A DNA stretch of 64,000 nucleotides from Pseudohongiella sp. (GTDB taxonomy: Bacteria; Pseudomonadota; Gammaproteobacteria; Pseudomonadales; Pseudohongiellaceae): positions 310,001 to 374,000 of the forward strand of contig JAUSCD010000012.1 in the NCBI GenBank assembly GCA_030651695.1, given 5' to 3'. The notes below the pieces were generated by a model, which worked only from the letters and a program-made list of their open reading frames with translations, had not been told where the DNA came from and did not search any database. Positions 17,674 through 26,724 of this stretch are shown here, in pieces (the stretch's first letter is position 1; the number at the start of each line of letters is the position of its first letter). Position numbers and translations under genes: made by a program.

Positions 17674-17703
17674 TTACGCAGGCGCCTGAAGGCGCTTGCG
17701 TAA
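17674..17703 (+). terminator. Stem-loop after the export operon
   Basis: TTACGCAGGCGCC and GGCGCTTGCGTAA pair over 13 positions (one G-T wobble) around a TGAA loop, 17 bases after the permease stop. No T-run follows, so efficient intrinsic termination is uncertain; it may stabilise the 3' end of the operon mRNA instead. Confidence 0.5.
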
Positions 17704-17763
17704 AGCCTTAAAGCAGAGCAATATCGCTCCGGTTATCAAAAAAATAAAAAGACTGGAGCTTAT

Positions 17764-19140
17764 ATGACGGTATCAACTTCAGCTGCCGCGGCGGCTGCCC
17801 CCATCGATGATCATACCCGCGCCAATATGCGCAAGGTTGCGCTGACCTCTCTTGCTGGCACCTCCATAGAATGGTATGACTTTTTCCTCTATGGCACAGC
17901 GGCAGCGATTGTTTTCCCTATCCTGTTCTTCCCTGCCGACATGCCCCCGATGGTGGCACTCCTTGCTTCATTCAGCACCTTCGCCGTAGGTTTTCTGGCG
18001 CGCCCTCTGGGCGGCATTATCTTCGGTCACTTCGGTGACCGGGTAGGCCGGAAGAAGGTGCTGGTCGTTGCCCTGCTGATGATGGGTGTGGCAACCACAT
18101 TGATTGGCTTGTTACCTACCTATGCGCTTGTGGGGCCTCTGGCACCTATTCTGCTGGTGGTGCTGCGCTTCGTGCAGGGTCTTGCAATTGGCGGGCAGTG
18201 GGGCGGCGCCATGCTGCTGGTCACTGAAACTGCGCCGGCTGGCAAGCGCGGATGGTATGGCGCCTTTGCACAGGCCGGCGCGCCAATCGGCGTGATACTG
18301 GCAAACCTGGCGTTTCTGCTGATCAGTTTCACTGTTTCTGATGAAGCCTTTATGAGCTGGGGCTGGCGCATTCCATTTATGGCCAGCGTTATCCTGATCG
18401 GCATCAGCATGTATGTGCAACTGCATCTGGAAGACACACCCGCCTTTAAAGAACTGGAGCGTCTGAAACTGGAACGTCAACGCGCTGGCCTGGCGCCGGA
18501 AAAAGTTGTTGTCCAGCGCTCGCCTGTGCTGGAGGCACTGCGTCTTTACCCCAAACGTATCATGCTGGCGGCCGGAGCATTCCTGTCCATACAGGTGACG
18601 TTCTACATCATGATTGCGTTTGTGGTGGCTTATGGCAGCAGCGCAGCCGGCGGCATTGGCATGTCACGCGACACCATGCTGGCTGCTGTTCTTATCGCAT
18701 CCACCTTACAGATTCCATTTCAGTTCTGGGCGGCACACTATTCTGACACTCACGGCAGACGCGGCATTTTTATGCTGGGCGCCTTGTTGACCGGTTTATG
18801 GGGTTTTGCCTTGTTCCCGCTCGTCGACACCGGCAACTTTGTGTTGATCACTCTGGCCATCACCATGGGTCTGGTGTTTATGGGTCTTCAGTACGGCCCG
18901 CAGGCTGCATTTTTTACAGAACTGTTTTCCACCAAAGTTCGTTACTCCGGCGCCTCTCTGGGTTATCAGATCGGTGCCATTGTGGGCGGTGCACTGGCAC
19001 CCACCATTGCGGTACTGCTGTGGAACCAATACGGTATTTTTTACGTGTCGGTGTACATCATGGTGGCGGCGCTGGCGACGCTGTGGTCTGTCTGGATGCT
19101 GACTGAAACACACGGCACCGACATTCACGCAACAGAATAG
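17764..19140 (+). CDS. MFS transporter, metabolite:H+ symporter (MHS) family
   Basis: Proton-coupled uptake carrier of 458 residues with 12 predicted helices. The signature loop between helices 2 and 3 is GHFGDRVGRKKVLV (residues about 89-102). The N-terminal SLAGTSIEWYDFFLYGTAA is the standard MHS opening shared by ProP, KgtP and ShiA. The helix 4-5 region RFVQGLAIGGQWGGAMLLVTE is also diagnostic. Substrates of this family range over osmolytes, dicarboxylates and aromatic acids; nothing here fixes it. The gene stands alone between the export operon and a strong terminator. Confidence 0.9.
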   Translation: MTVSTSAAAAAAPIDDHTRANMRKVALTSLAGTSIEWYDFFLYGTAAAIVFPILFFPADMPPMVALLASFSTFAVGFLARPLGGIIFGHFGDRVGRKKVLVVALLMMGVATTLIGLLPTYALVGPLAPILLVVLRFVQGLAIGGQWGGAMLLVTETAPAGKRGWYGAFAQAGAPIGVILANLAFLLISFTVSDEAFMSWGWRIPFMASVILIGISMYVQLHLEDTPAFKELERLKLERQRAGLAPEKVVVQRSPVLEALRLYPKRIMLAAGAFLSIQVTFYIMIAFVVAYGSSAAGGIGMSRDTMLAAVLIASTLQIPFQFWAAHYSDTHGRRGIFMLGALLTGLWGFALFPLVDTGNFVLITLAITMGLVFMGLQYGPQAAFFTELFSTKVRYSGASLGYQIGAIVGGALAPTIAVLLWNQYGIFYVSVYIMVAALATLWSVWMLTETHGTDIHATE

Positions 19141-19157
19141 CGGCGGCTTGTCATAAC

Positions 19158-19197
19158 AAAAAAGCCGGACAGCCTTGATGGCGTGTCCGGCTTTTTT
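19158..19197. terminator. Bidirectional intrinsic terminator
   Basis: AAAAAAGCCGGACA at 19158-19171 pairs perfectly with TGTCCGGCTTTTTT at 19184-19197. The GC stem is flanked by an A-run and a T-run, so it can stop transcription from both strands. It separates the MHS transporter gene from the convergent PEBP gene. Confidence 0.92.
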
Positions 19198-19243
19198 GTG
19201 AACCGCCATCTCTGGCGGTCAACCTCCTGGGCGCGCCAGACGG

Positions 19244-19852
19244 TTACTTCTGTTCGTAGTGACCCATCAGCATGCCAGTTGCCAGTACATGACCATCAAT
19301 CGCTTCCAGCAACTGCTGCTTGTTTAAACCAACAGGCAGGTTCAAAGCGGCATCCAGCGCGTAAATGCGGAAGTGGTAAGCATGCAGTTTGCCATCAACT
19401 GGTGGGCGTGGACCAAAATAACCGGTCTGACGGATACCGTTGACGCCATTGATCATACCATCCAGGCCGGCCACACCGCTGACCTCAGCATCTTTGGTCA
19501 GGCCAGCTGGCAGTTCAGCAGCATCGGCAGGAATGTTGTACGCCACCCAATGCACAAACGGTTCCGGCGTTGGCGCAACCGGGTCGTCCATTACCAGTGC
19601 CAGCTGTACAGTTCCTGCAGGCAGATTACTCCAGGTAATTTGAGGTGCAGTATTATCTCCATAGGCGGTATTTGCCAATGGCACGGTGCCATGGTGGTCA
19701 AACGCGGAACTTGCCACTGTGATGGTGTCGGCCATGTCTGCGGTGAGAGCGGCCTGACTGAATAACAGCCCGCTTACCAGACCAAGGCATAACGTCGTTG
19801 AGAGAGCAGTTGAGCGAAAAATTGAGCGAAACAATTGCGTTTTTATTTTCAT
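19244..19852 (-). CDS. Exported YbhB/YbcL-type (PEBP) protein
   Basis: Phosphatidylethanolamine-binding-protein fold, bacterial YbhB/YbcL group, often called Raf-kinase-inhibitor-like; the bacterial function is poorly known. The anion-site strand LALVMDDPVAPTPEPFVHWV contains the conserved DDPDAP-type motif and HW. GYFGPRPPVDGKLHAYHFRIYAL is the second conserved block. From ATG 19852 (GGAGAG five bases upstream) the protein has 202 residues with a signal peptide of about 38 residues, so it acts outside the cytoplasm. The frame extends to 20029 but those residues are not plausible signal sequence. Confidence 0.85.
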   Translation of the reverse strand: MKIKTQLFRSIFRSTALSTTLCLGLVSGLLFSQAALTADMADTITVASSAFDHHGTVPLANTAYGDNTAPQITWSNLPAGTVQLALVMDDPVAPTPEPFVHWVAYNIPADAAELPAGLTKDAEVSGVAGLDGMINGVNGIRQTGYFGPRPPVDGKLHAYHFRIYALDAALNLPVGLNKQQLLEAIDGHVLATGMLMGHYEQK

Positions 19853-20052
19853 GAGGACTCTCCGGGTAGGGATGGGATAAGCAGAAACTCTGACCCGGCC
19901 GAGCATAAGGCAGGCCCGGGGCCAACTCAACTGCAACACGACAGGATGAGCAGCCATCCTGACCACAAGATTGCACAAAGACAGCAGAGCAGGTAGAGCC
20001 GGGGCTGAATTTCTGTCTTGCTCACGCATGATGGCCGTGACAGACTGCCGCC

Positions 20053-21873
20053 ATGTCAGAAGCCAACACTATAACAGGCGATACCCCTGCCAAAAGCCCC
20101 CCGTCACCCAGCCCCTGGAAGACATTGTCGCAGGTTATTCCATTTGTAAAACCGTACACGCGGCAAATGATCGTCGCCACTCTGGCGTTGCTGTTTACAG
20201 CAGCCATTACGCTGGGCCTGGTGCAGTACGCCCGTATAATTGTTGACGCCGGTTTTGTGGCTGGTTCCGCACAATCGCTGGGGCAGGCGGTACTGGCTTT
20301 CCTGGTGGTCTCAGTGCTGCAGGCACTCGGCACCTTTGCGCGCTTCTACTGGGTTTCATGGCTTGGCGAGCGAGTAACCGCTGACATACGTAAAGCCGTA
20401 TTTAATCACTTGCTGCAAATGCATCCGTCCTATTTTGAAGAAAACATCAGTGGCGAGATTCAGTCCCGCATCACCACCGATACCACGCTGCTGCAAACTG
20501 TCATCGGATCATCGGCTTCAGTTGCCTTGCGAAGCTTTTTGCTGGTGCTTGGCGGTATTGTTTTTCTGTTTATCACTAACCCGCGTCTGACCAGTGTTGT
20601 GCTGATCTGTATTCCACTGGTCATCGGACCGATCGCATTTTTTGGCCGTCGCGTTCGCAAACAATCACGTCGCACACAAGACCAGATTGCCAACGTCGGC
20701 GCTTACGTCGGCGAAAGCCTGCATCAGATCAAAACCGTGCAAGCCTACAATCATCAGGACGAAGATCAGCGCCTGTTCTCCGGGCATGTGGAGTCGGCGT
20801 TTCAGGTATCACTGACTCAAATACGCTCGCGGTCGCTGATGATAGCGCTGGTGATGACGCTGGTATTCGCTGCGCTGGCAGTCATGATCTGGGTGGGCGG
20901 TCAGGATGTGATCAGCGGCCGCATGAGTGCCGGCGAATTGACGGCCTTTGTTGTGTATGCCGTGATGGTTGCTTCCTCGGTGGGCGCCATCAGCCAGGTG
21001 ATAGGAGATTTGCAGCGCGCTGCAGGAGCAACCGAGCGATTGATGGAACTGTTGCAGGCAGAAACCCGCATCAAAGCGCCAGAGTCCGTTCTGCATCTGC
21101 CACGCCCGGTGCGAGGCGAGCTTGTGCTGCGCGATGTCTTTTTTAATTATCCCAGCCGGCCGGAACAGGCCGCACTGAATGCCTTGATGCTTGAAATCCC
21201 CGCCGGCAGCAGCCTGGCACTGGTCGGCCCATCAGGTGCCGGCAAATCCACGGTGTTTGAATTGTTGTTGCGCTTTTATGACCCGCGCGCCGGAGAAATT
21301 CTGATCGATGGCGTGGATATCAGGCATCTCGATCCGCTGGAACTGCGCCAGCAGATGGCTCTGGTGAGCCAGCAGCCTGCGCTTTTTACCGGTACTGTGA
21401 TGGAAAATATCCGTTATGGTCGTCCTGATGCCAGCGATGCGGATGTGATGGCCGCCGCCGAAGCGGCGTTCGCAAGCGAGTTTATCGAAAGCCTGCCAGA
21501 TACCTGGAACAGCCACCTGGGCGAGTCCGGCATCCGGCTCTCAGGCGGACAAAAACAGCGCCTGGCCATCGCCCGGGCAATATTAAAAGATCCGCGCATC
21601 CTGTTGCTGGACGAAGCGACCAGCGCGCTGGACGCTGAAAGCGAACGCAAGGTGCAACTGGCCATCGAGAAACTGATGCCGGGCCGCACCACCATTATCA
21701 TTGCACACAGGCTGGCCACGGTACGAAACGTAGACCGTATTGCGGTGATGGAGAAAGGTTGCGTTATTGCCCTTGGAAAACACGAAGAGTTAATGCTCAA
21801 CAACGAGCTGTATGCCCGTCTGGCTGCCTTGCAGTTCAATCAGACCAGCCGGTCCGATGGAACTGCTGCTTGA
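20053..21873 (+). CDS. ABCB-type exporter with fused membrane and ATPase domains
   Basis: Half-transporter of 606 residues, homodimeric in the inner membrane. Six membrane helices lie within residues 35-320. The ATPase domain is about 350-590: Walker A GPSGAGKSTVFELLLRFYDP, Q-loop ALVSQQPALFTGTVMENIRYG, signature LSGGQKQRLAIARAI, Walker B RILLLDEATSALD, switch IIIAHRLATV. It belongs to the MsbA/multidrug-like bacterial ABCB group; lipid flipping or drug efflux are both plausible. The coding sequence ends 63 bases before the preferred start of the diguanylate cyclase gene, so they may be cotranscribed. Confidence 0.9.
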   Translation: MSEANTITGDTPAKSPPSPSPWKTLSQVIPFVKPYTRQMIVATLALLFTAAITLGLVQYARIIVDAGFVAGSAQSLGQAVLAFLVVSVLQALGTFARFYWVSWLGERVTADIRKAVFNHLLQMHPSYFEENISGEIQSRITTDTTLLQTVIGSSASVALRSFLLVLGGIVFLFITNPRLTSVVLICIPLVIGPIAFFGRRVRKQSRRTQDQIANVGAYVGESLHQIKTVQAYNHQDEDQRLFSGHVESAFQVSLTQIRSRSLMIALVMTLVFAALAVMIWVGGQDVISGRMSAGELTAFVVYAVMVASSVGAISQVIGDLQRAAGATERLMELLQAETRIKAPESVLHLPRPVRGELVLRDVFFNYPSRPEQAALNALMLEIPAGSSLALVGPSGAGKSTVFELLLRFYDPRAGEILIDGVDIRHLDPLELRQQMALVSQQPALFTGTVMENIRYGRPDASDADVMAAAEAAFASEFIESLPDTWNSHLGESGIRLSGGQKQRLAIARAILKDPRILLLDEATSALDAESERKVQLAIEKLMPGRTTIIIAHRLATVRNVDRIAVMEKGCVIALGKHEELMLNNELYARLAALQFNQTSRSDGTAA

Positions 21874-21936
21874 CGATTGTGGCTGAGATGGTTAGCGTGT
21901 GGGCCGAACAATCTCCTGACTCAAAACTGCTTAGGC

Positions 21937-23517
21937 ATGGGCTTTGAAATGACTTTGTGGATACTACCCTCACTTTTCGGCACGATTATCAGCCTGATAG
22001 TGGCCAGAAAGGCAGAGAGGGGTATGCGTCCGCCTGCAGGTTTCTACCTTGGCCTGATGTCAATTCTCATTGCCTGGTGGTGTTTTACGCAATTGGCCAG
22101 CCTGCTGTGGATCAATCAGGATTACCGTTATTTTCTGGCTAAACTGCAGTACCTGGCAGTTTGTTTTGCACCCGTTCTGTGGCTGTTTGCTGCCTTGAGC
22201 TTTTCCGGCTATCACAATTTTGTAAAACGCTGGCGCCTTCTTTTCTGTGTCATACCAGTCATAACCCTGATACTCGCGTTCACCAATGAGTTCCACCACC
22301 TCGTCTGGCAATCATTCAACATCGTTCCCGGTGATATACGTCTACAAATAGAATACGGCCCCTGGTTTGAGGTTTCAGCCGTCTATGCTTACGCGGTAGT
22401 GCTGACAGGAACCCTGATGATGGCCTTTCGTATCGGCGTGACACGTCGCTACTGGTTTCAGTTACTGGTGGCAGTGGCGGCGCCACTGGTGGTGATTGGT
22501 GTCAACCTGCCATTTATTATGGGTATAAACTGGTTGCCTATCGATCCCACGCCAACCGGATTTGCGATTGCCAACGTGTTGCAGGCACTGGCCATCAGGA
22601 GGGGATTGTTCATGGTTGTGCCGGTTGCGCGGCGCAACACCATGGACAGCATCAGCGATGGGGTTATTGTTATTGACGATCTGGGCAAAGTCGCTGACCG
22701 TAATCCGGCTGCTGAGAAAATAATGGGCGTGCACGCCTTGCAGATTGGCAATCAGTTAAGTGAATTCCTGCCTTCTGATATTGAGCTCGATCAGGATATT
22801 GCCCAGGAAATACGCACGTTTGATGGTCGCTGGCTGGATCTGCGCACTACCAAAGTAATCGACCACGACGATCACGTACTGGGCCAGGTTGTGCTAATCC
22901 GTGACGTCACTGTTGAGCGCGATACACAAGAGAGTCTGATCCGCACACAAGAGGCATTGCAGGCGCTCAATAAACGTCTGGCCGAGCTGGCACAAACCGA
23001 CGAACTGACAGGAATTGCCAACCGACGCTGCCTGTTTGAAGCGCTGGAAAAGGAATGGGCGCGCAGCACACGCTATGGTCGCCCGCTATCGCTGATCGTA
23101 CTGGATTTTGATGATTTCAAGAGTGTGAACGATAATTACGGACATCAGGTTGGAGATGAGGTACTTGCCCGCGCCTCGTCGGTCCTGAAACACATCATCA
23201 GGCCGCAGGATCTTGTAGCCCGACATGGCGGCGAAGAGTTCGCCGTGTTGTTGCCGGAAACGTCAGGACCTGCGGCTGCCGAAGTCGCCTCGCGCATCCA
23301 CGCTGCGCTTGCAGCCATTGACCACCCGGATAACGAAAACCAGACTTTCACAGTCACCGCGAGTGTGGGTGTTGCAACCCGCAATGAAGGAGACCACGCT
23401 CCTGACACATTGATGGCGCACGCCGATCAGGCCATGTACCAGAGCAAAAACTCCGGACGTAACCGCATCAGTATCTATCAAGGCGGGTTGCGGCAGTTTG
23501 GGCCCGTTGAGCCATAA
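21937..23517 (+). CDS. Membrane diguanylate cyclase: 7TM sensor-PAS-GGDEF
   Basis: Makes cyclic di-GMP. The N-terminus has seven hydrophobic helices (residues about 5-225) resembling the histidine-kinase 7TM sensor domain. A PAS domain follows (SDGVIVIDDLGKVADRNPAA to GQVVLIRDVT, about 240-345), then a coiled-coil linker and the GGDEF domain (about 370-515). The active loop reads GGEEF, and RPQD sits exactly five residues before it, so the product-inhibition I-site is intact. TDELTGIANRR and LDFDDFKSVND are the expected nucleotide and metal elements. ATG 21937 gives 526 residues; ATG 21949 and an extension to TTG 21877 are alternatives. Confidence 0.87.
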   Translation: MGFEMTLWILPSLFGTIISLIVARKAERGMRPPAGFYLGLMSILIAWWCFTQLASLLWINQDYRYFLAKLQYLAVCFAPVLWLFAALSFSGYHNFVKRWRLLFCVIPVITLILAFTNEFHHLVWQSFNIVPGDIRLQIEYGPWFEVSAVYAYAVVLTGTLMMAFRIGVTRRYWFQLLVAVAAPLVVIGVNLPFIMGINWLPIDPTPTGFAIANVLQALAIRRGLFMVVPVARRNTMDSISDGVIVIDDLGKVADRNPAAEKIMGVHALQIGNQLSEFLPSDIELDQDIAQEIRTFDGRWLDLRTTKVIDHDDHVLGQVVLIRDVTVERDTQESLIRTQEALQALNKRLAELAQTDELTGIANRRCLFEALEKEWARSTRYGRPLSLIVLDFDDFKSVNDNYGHQVGDEVLARASSVLKHIIRPQDLVARHGGEEFAVLLPETSGPAAAEVASRIHAALAAIDHPDNENQTFTVTASVGVATRNEGDHAPDTLMAHADQAMYQSKNSGRNRISIYQGGLRQFGPVEP

Positions 23518-23518
23518 T

Positions 23519-24271
23519 CTATCTGGAAAGTTCATAAATACACATATTGACGGTCGCTGCCAGATTAAGTGAATCGATCTGGCCGGTGCCGGTAATGGTG
23601 TACGCGGTAGCGCCCGTTTGCTGCAGCACATCGGCTGGCACACCACGCGCTTCGTTGCCAAATATCAGGCAATCTGTCTTTTGGAAGTCCGCTGAGCGCA
23701 AACTCTCTCCGGTCATATCCATACACACCGGATATCGGAATTGCTGCCTGATTGTTGAGATATCAACATCAACCATCAGCGGCACATAAAATATCGCGCC
23801 CATACTGCTGCGTACTACTTTGCCATTAAACGGGTCAACGCAGCCGGGACTCAGCAAACAGGAAAAACCCCCAAACCAGGCCAATGTGCGCAAAATGGTG
23901 CCGAGATTGCCCGGGTCCTGAACTTCATACAGATACACTGCGCGACGCGATATGCCAGCCGGAGTGAGGGTTTGCTCAGAGGGTCGCTGCAGGGCAACTG
24001 TTGGTATGCGCGCTATAATACCTTGGGGCGACCTGGTTTCACTGAGCTGTTGCATAACACGTTCGCTGACCAGGTGTTTGTGGAACCGGGTGTCCCACTC
24101 AGCATAGGCATCGGTGACATACAACTCGCTGGCCTGCAGCGCCGGATTTTTTGACGCGGCTTTTTCCAGCTCCAACACCAGATGCTCACCTTCAGCCAGA
24201 AAGCATGCAAACTCTTCACGATATTTTTTTTGCTGAAGTTTTTTTACATCATCCACTTTCATACGCTGCAT
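23519..24271 (-). CDS. SpoU/TrmH-family RNA 2'-O-methyltransferase
   Basis: SPOUT-class RNA ribose methyltransferase. The three knot motifs are present: motif 1 VQDPGNLGTILRT, motif 2 CLIFGNEARGVP and motif 3 DSLNLAATVNMCIYE. The N-terminal substrate-binding domain begins KKLQQKKYREEFACFLAEGEHL, as in 23S rRNA enzymes of the RlmB/TsnR type. Length 250 is typical. The start overlaps the stop of the COG2509 gene by one base (TGATG), so the two are coupled. Target nucleotide unknown. Confidence 0.88.
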   Translation of the reverse strand: MQRMKVDDVKKLQQKKYREEFACFLAEGEHLVLELEKAASKNPALQASELYVTDAYAEWDTRFHKHLVSERVMQQLSETRSPQGIIARIPTVALQRPSEQTLTPAGISRRAVYLYEVQDPGNLGTILRTLAWFGGFSCLLSPGCVDPFNGKVVRSSMGAIFYVPLMVDVDISTIRQQFRYPVCMDMTGESLRSADFQKTDCLIFGNEARGVPADVLQQTGATAYTITGTGQIDSLNLAATVNMCIYELSR

Positions 24272-25896
24272 CAGTGTCGTCCCTGTCCATCTGCCAGCAT
24301 GGCGGTTGCCAGAGCTTCAGCTACTTTAATACCGTCTACTCCTGCAGACAAAATACCGCCGGCATAACCGGCGCCTTCACCGGCAGGATAAAGCCCGCGC
24401 GTGTTCAGGCTCTGCAAAGTGGCGTTGTCCCGCGTAATACGCAACGGAGATGACGTACGGGATTCAATGCCTGTCAACACCGCATCAGCACGATCAAAAC
24501 CCCGAATCTGACGACCAAACACCGGCAACGCTTCCCGAATGGCCTCAATGGCATATGACGGCAAAGAAGGTGCCAGTTCGCCCAGACGAACACCGGGCTT
24601 GTAGGAAGGCACTACCTCGCCAAATTCGGAAGAAGGTTGGGCTTTAATAAAATCACCCACCAGTTGGCCGGGTGCGCAGTAGTCGCTGCCACCGAGTTCA
24701 TAAGCATGGGACTCTAACGCTTCCTGTAATGCGAGCCCCGCCAGAGGGCCGCCCGGAAAATCCTGTTCAGGGCTGATACCCACAACGATACCGGCGTTTG
24801 CATTGCGTTCATTGCGGGAATACTGGCTCATGCCATTGGTAACCACACGTCCAGGTTCGGAGGTAGCGGCCACCACCGTTCCACCCGGACACATGCAGAA
24901 ACTGTAAACGGCCCGGCCGTTTCTGGCGTGATGCACCAGTTTGTAATCAGCAGCACCCAGCGCCGGGTGTCCCGCATATTTCCCCAGACGTGCTTTATCA
25001 ATCAATGACTGCGGATGCTCAATGCGGAACCCCAGTGCAAAAGGTTTGGCTTCCATAAACACGCCTCGCTCATGCAGCTGCCGGAAGGTGTCGCGTGAGC
25101 TGTGACCTAAAGCAAGAACCACATAACGGCTCTGAAGTTGCGTGCCATCTGCGAGTGTTACGCCCTCAATACGGCCGTCACGGATCATAAAGTCACTGAC
25201 ACGAGCGTTGAATCTGACTTCACCACCCAGCGCACGAATTTCCTCACGCATACTGGCAACCACGCCGGTCAGACGAAACGTGCCTATGTGCGGCTTGCTG
25301 ACAAACATGATTTCTTCAGGAGCGCCAGCTCGCACAAATTCCTGCATGACTTTGCGCCCGTAGAATTTCGGGTCTTTTATCTGACTATACAGTTTTCCAT
25401 CGGAAAACAGACCGGCACCGCCTTCCCCGAACTGCACATTTGACTCGGGCGTCAGAATATTATTGCGCCATAAAGCCCAGGTGTCCTTGGTACGTTGGCG
25501 CACATCGGTGCCACGCTCGAGCACAATCGGTTTGAAGCCCATTTGCGCCAGCGTCAGTGCGGCAAACAGCCCACAGGGACCAAAACCTATAATCAGAGGT
25601 CGTTCACTCAGATTTTCTGGTGCAGAGGCGACAGGATAGTACGCAGTGTCTGGTGACAGCCTGACGTGATTATCACCAGCCAGACGCTCGAGAATCTGCT
25701 GCTCGTTTTTCGCAGCCAGATCGATGATGTACACAAACGTGATTTCCGTGTTCTTTTTACGCGCATCATAGCTGCGCTTGAACACACTGAAGTCCACAAG
25801 ATCGCTGTCGGCGATACCAAGACGGCGGGTGATGGCCTGACGCACAGCTTCAGGCGGATGATCAAGTGGCAAGGCCAACTCGGTAATACGGATCAT
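24271..25896 (-). CDS. FAD-dependent dehydrogenase, COG2509 family
   Basis: Flavoprotein of 541 residues with an extra N-terminal domain (residues 1-95) before the dinucleotide fold. The FAD site is [21 protein letters not shown] (starting near residue 100), with ERGTDVRQR for the ribose and [19 protein letters not shown] behind. The C-terminal [22 protein letters not shown] closes the flavin pocket. This family is widespread but its reaction is not established to my knowledge. It is cotranscribed with the SpoU methyltransferase. It diverges from rlmE, with about 165 bases between starts. Confidence 0.85.
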   Translation of the reverse strand: MIRITELALPLDHPPEAVRQAITRRLGIADSDLVDFSVFKRSYDARKKNTEITFVYIIDLAAKNEQQILERLAGDNHVRLSPDTAYYPVASAPENLSERPLIIGFGPCGLFAALTLAQMGFKPIVLERGTDVRQRTKDTWALWRNNILTPESNVQFGEGGAGLFSDGKLYSQIKDPKFYGRKVMQEFVRAGAPEEIMFVSKPHIGTFRLTGVVASMREEIRALGGEVRFNARVSDFMIRDGRIEGVTLADGTQLQSRYVVLALGHSSRDTFRQLHERGVFMEAKPFALGFRIEHPQSLIDKARLGKYAGHPALGAADYKLVHHARNGRAVYSFCMCPGGTVVAATSEPGRVVTNGMSQYSRNERNANAGIVVGISPEQDFPGGPLAGLALQEALESHAYELGGSDYCAPGQLVGDFIKAQPSSEFGEVVPSYKPGVRLGELAPSLPSYAIEAIREALPVFGRQIRGFDRADAVLTGIESRTSSPLRITRDNATLQSLNTRGLYPAGEGAGYAGGILSAGVDGIKVAEALATAMLADGQGRH

Positions 25897-26061
25897 GGAT
25901 ATATCCTGGCCGGTGTCTCCGGCAGAGGTTTTAAAACCGGATTCGGCTCTGGTGTCCTGCTTCGCACAGACTCCTGTTGCCGCACCACGGTTTTGGAAGA
26001 TGGGGATATGCTATGCTTTTGTCCTCACAAAGTCACCCGCACGCAGGAAAGACCACCTACT

Positions 26062-26682
26062 ATGGCCCGCTCTAAAAGCAGCAAACGCTGGCTCGATGAA
26101 CACGTTAACGATCCTTATGTGAAAAAGGCTCAAATTGACGGTTATCGATCCCGAGCCAGTTATAAACTCCTTGAAATAATTGAAAAAGATCGACTTATTC
26201 AGCGCGGAATGCTGGTGCTGGATCTGGGCTCGGCGCCAGGCGGCTGGTCTCAGGTGGTAGCACCATTGGTTGAGCCCAGAGGACGGGTGATCGCATCCGA
26301 CATACTGCCAATGGACTCTATCGCTGATGTCGACTTCATCCAGGGCGACTTTACCGAACAGCTGGTATTTGACCAGATTCTGGAAAAACTCGGCGGGGCC
26401 AAAGCTGATCTGGTCATGTCCGATATGGCTCCCAATATCAGCGGAGTGGATGCTGCTGATCAGGCGGCCTCCATGTATCTGGTAGAACTTGCGCTGGATA
26501 TGGCGCGCCAGGTGCTAAAACCCGGCGGCAATTTTGTGACCAAAGTGTTCCACGGTGAAGGTTATGACGACTACGTAAAAGATGTGCGCACCAGTTTTGA
26601 TAAGGTGGTGGTACGCAAACCGGACGCGTCTCGCGCACGCTCCAGAGAAGTTTATCTGGTAGGGCGTGGGTTCAAGGGCTAA
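26062..26682 (+). CDS. rlmE: 23S rRNA U2552 2'-O-methyltransferase RlmE (FtsJ/RrmJ)
   Basis: SAM-dependent methylation of the A-loop uridine of 23S rRNA in the large subunit. The catalytic tetrad K35-D121-K161-E196 is all visible (RASYK, SDMAP, VTKVFHG, SREVYL). The SAM loop is [14 protein letters not shown]. Length 206 matches E. coli. The open frame reaches back to 25666 over the neighbour's 5' end, but ATG 26062 with AGGAAAG upstream gives the family N-terminus. The usual partners yhbY upstream and ftsH downstream are not here; a convergent ggt follows. Confidence 0.94.
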   Translation: MARSKSSKRWLDEHVNDPYVKKAQIDGYRSRASYKLLEIIEKDRLIQRGMLVLDLGSAPGGWSQVVAPLVEPRGRVIASDILPMDSIADVDFIQGDFTEQLVFDQILEKLGGAKADLVMSDMAPNISGVDAADQAASMYLVELALDMARQVLKPGGNFVTKVFHGEGYDDYVKDVRTSFDKVVVRKPDASRARSREVYLVGRGFKG

Positions 26683-26724
26683 AACCGGAAGCCCTTGTCG
26701 TGATCTGATGTTTTTGATCAGGTC

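Noticed and set aside
25666-26061. Upstream extension of rlmE by 132 codons
   Set aside because: It reads through the 5' part of the divergent COG2509 gene; ATG 26062 gives the exact family N-terminus and an SD.
26683-26724. Terminator between rlmE and ggt
   Set aside because: Only five-base TGATC/GATCA arms with a ten-base loop are present, too weak to call.
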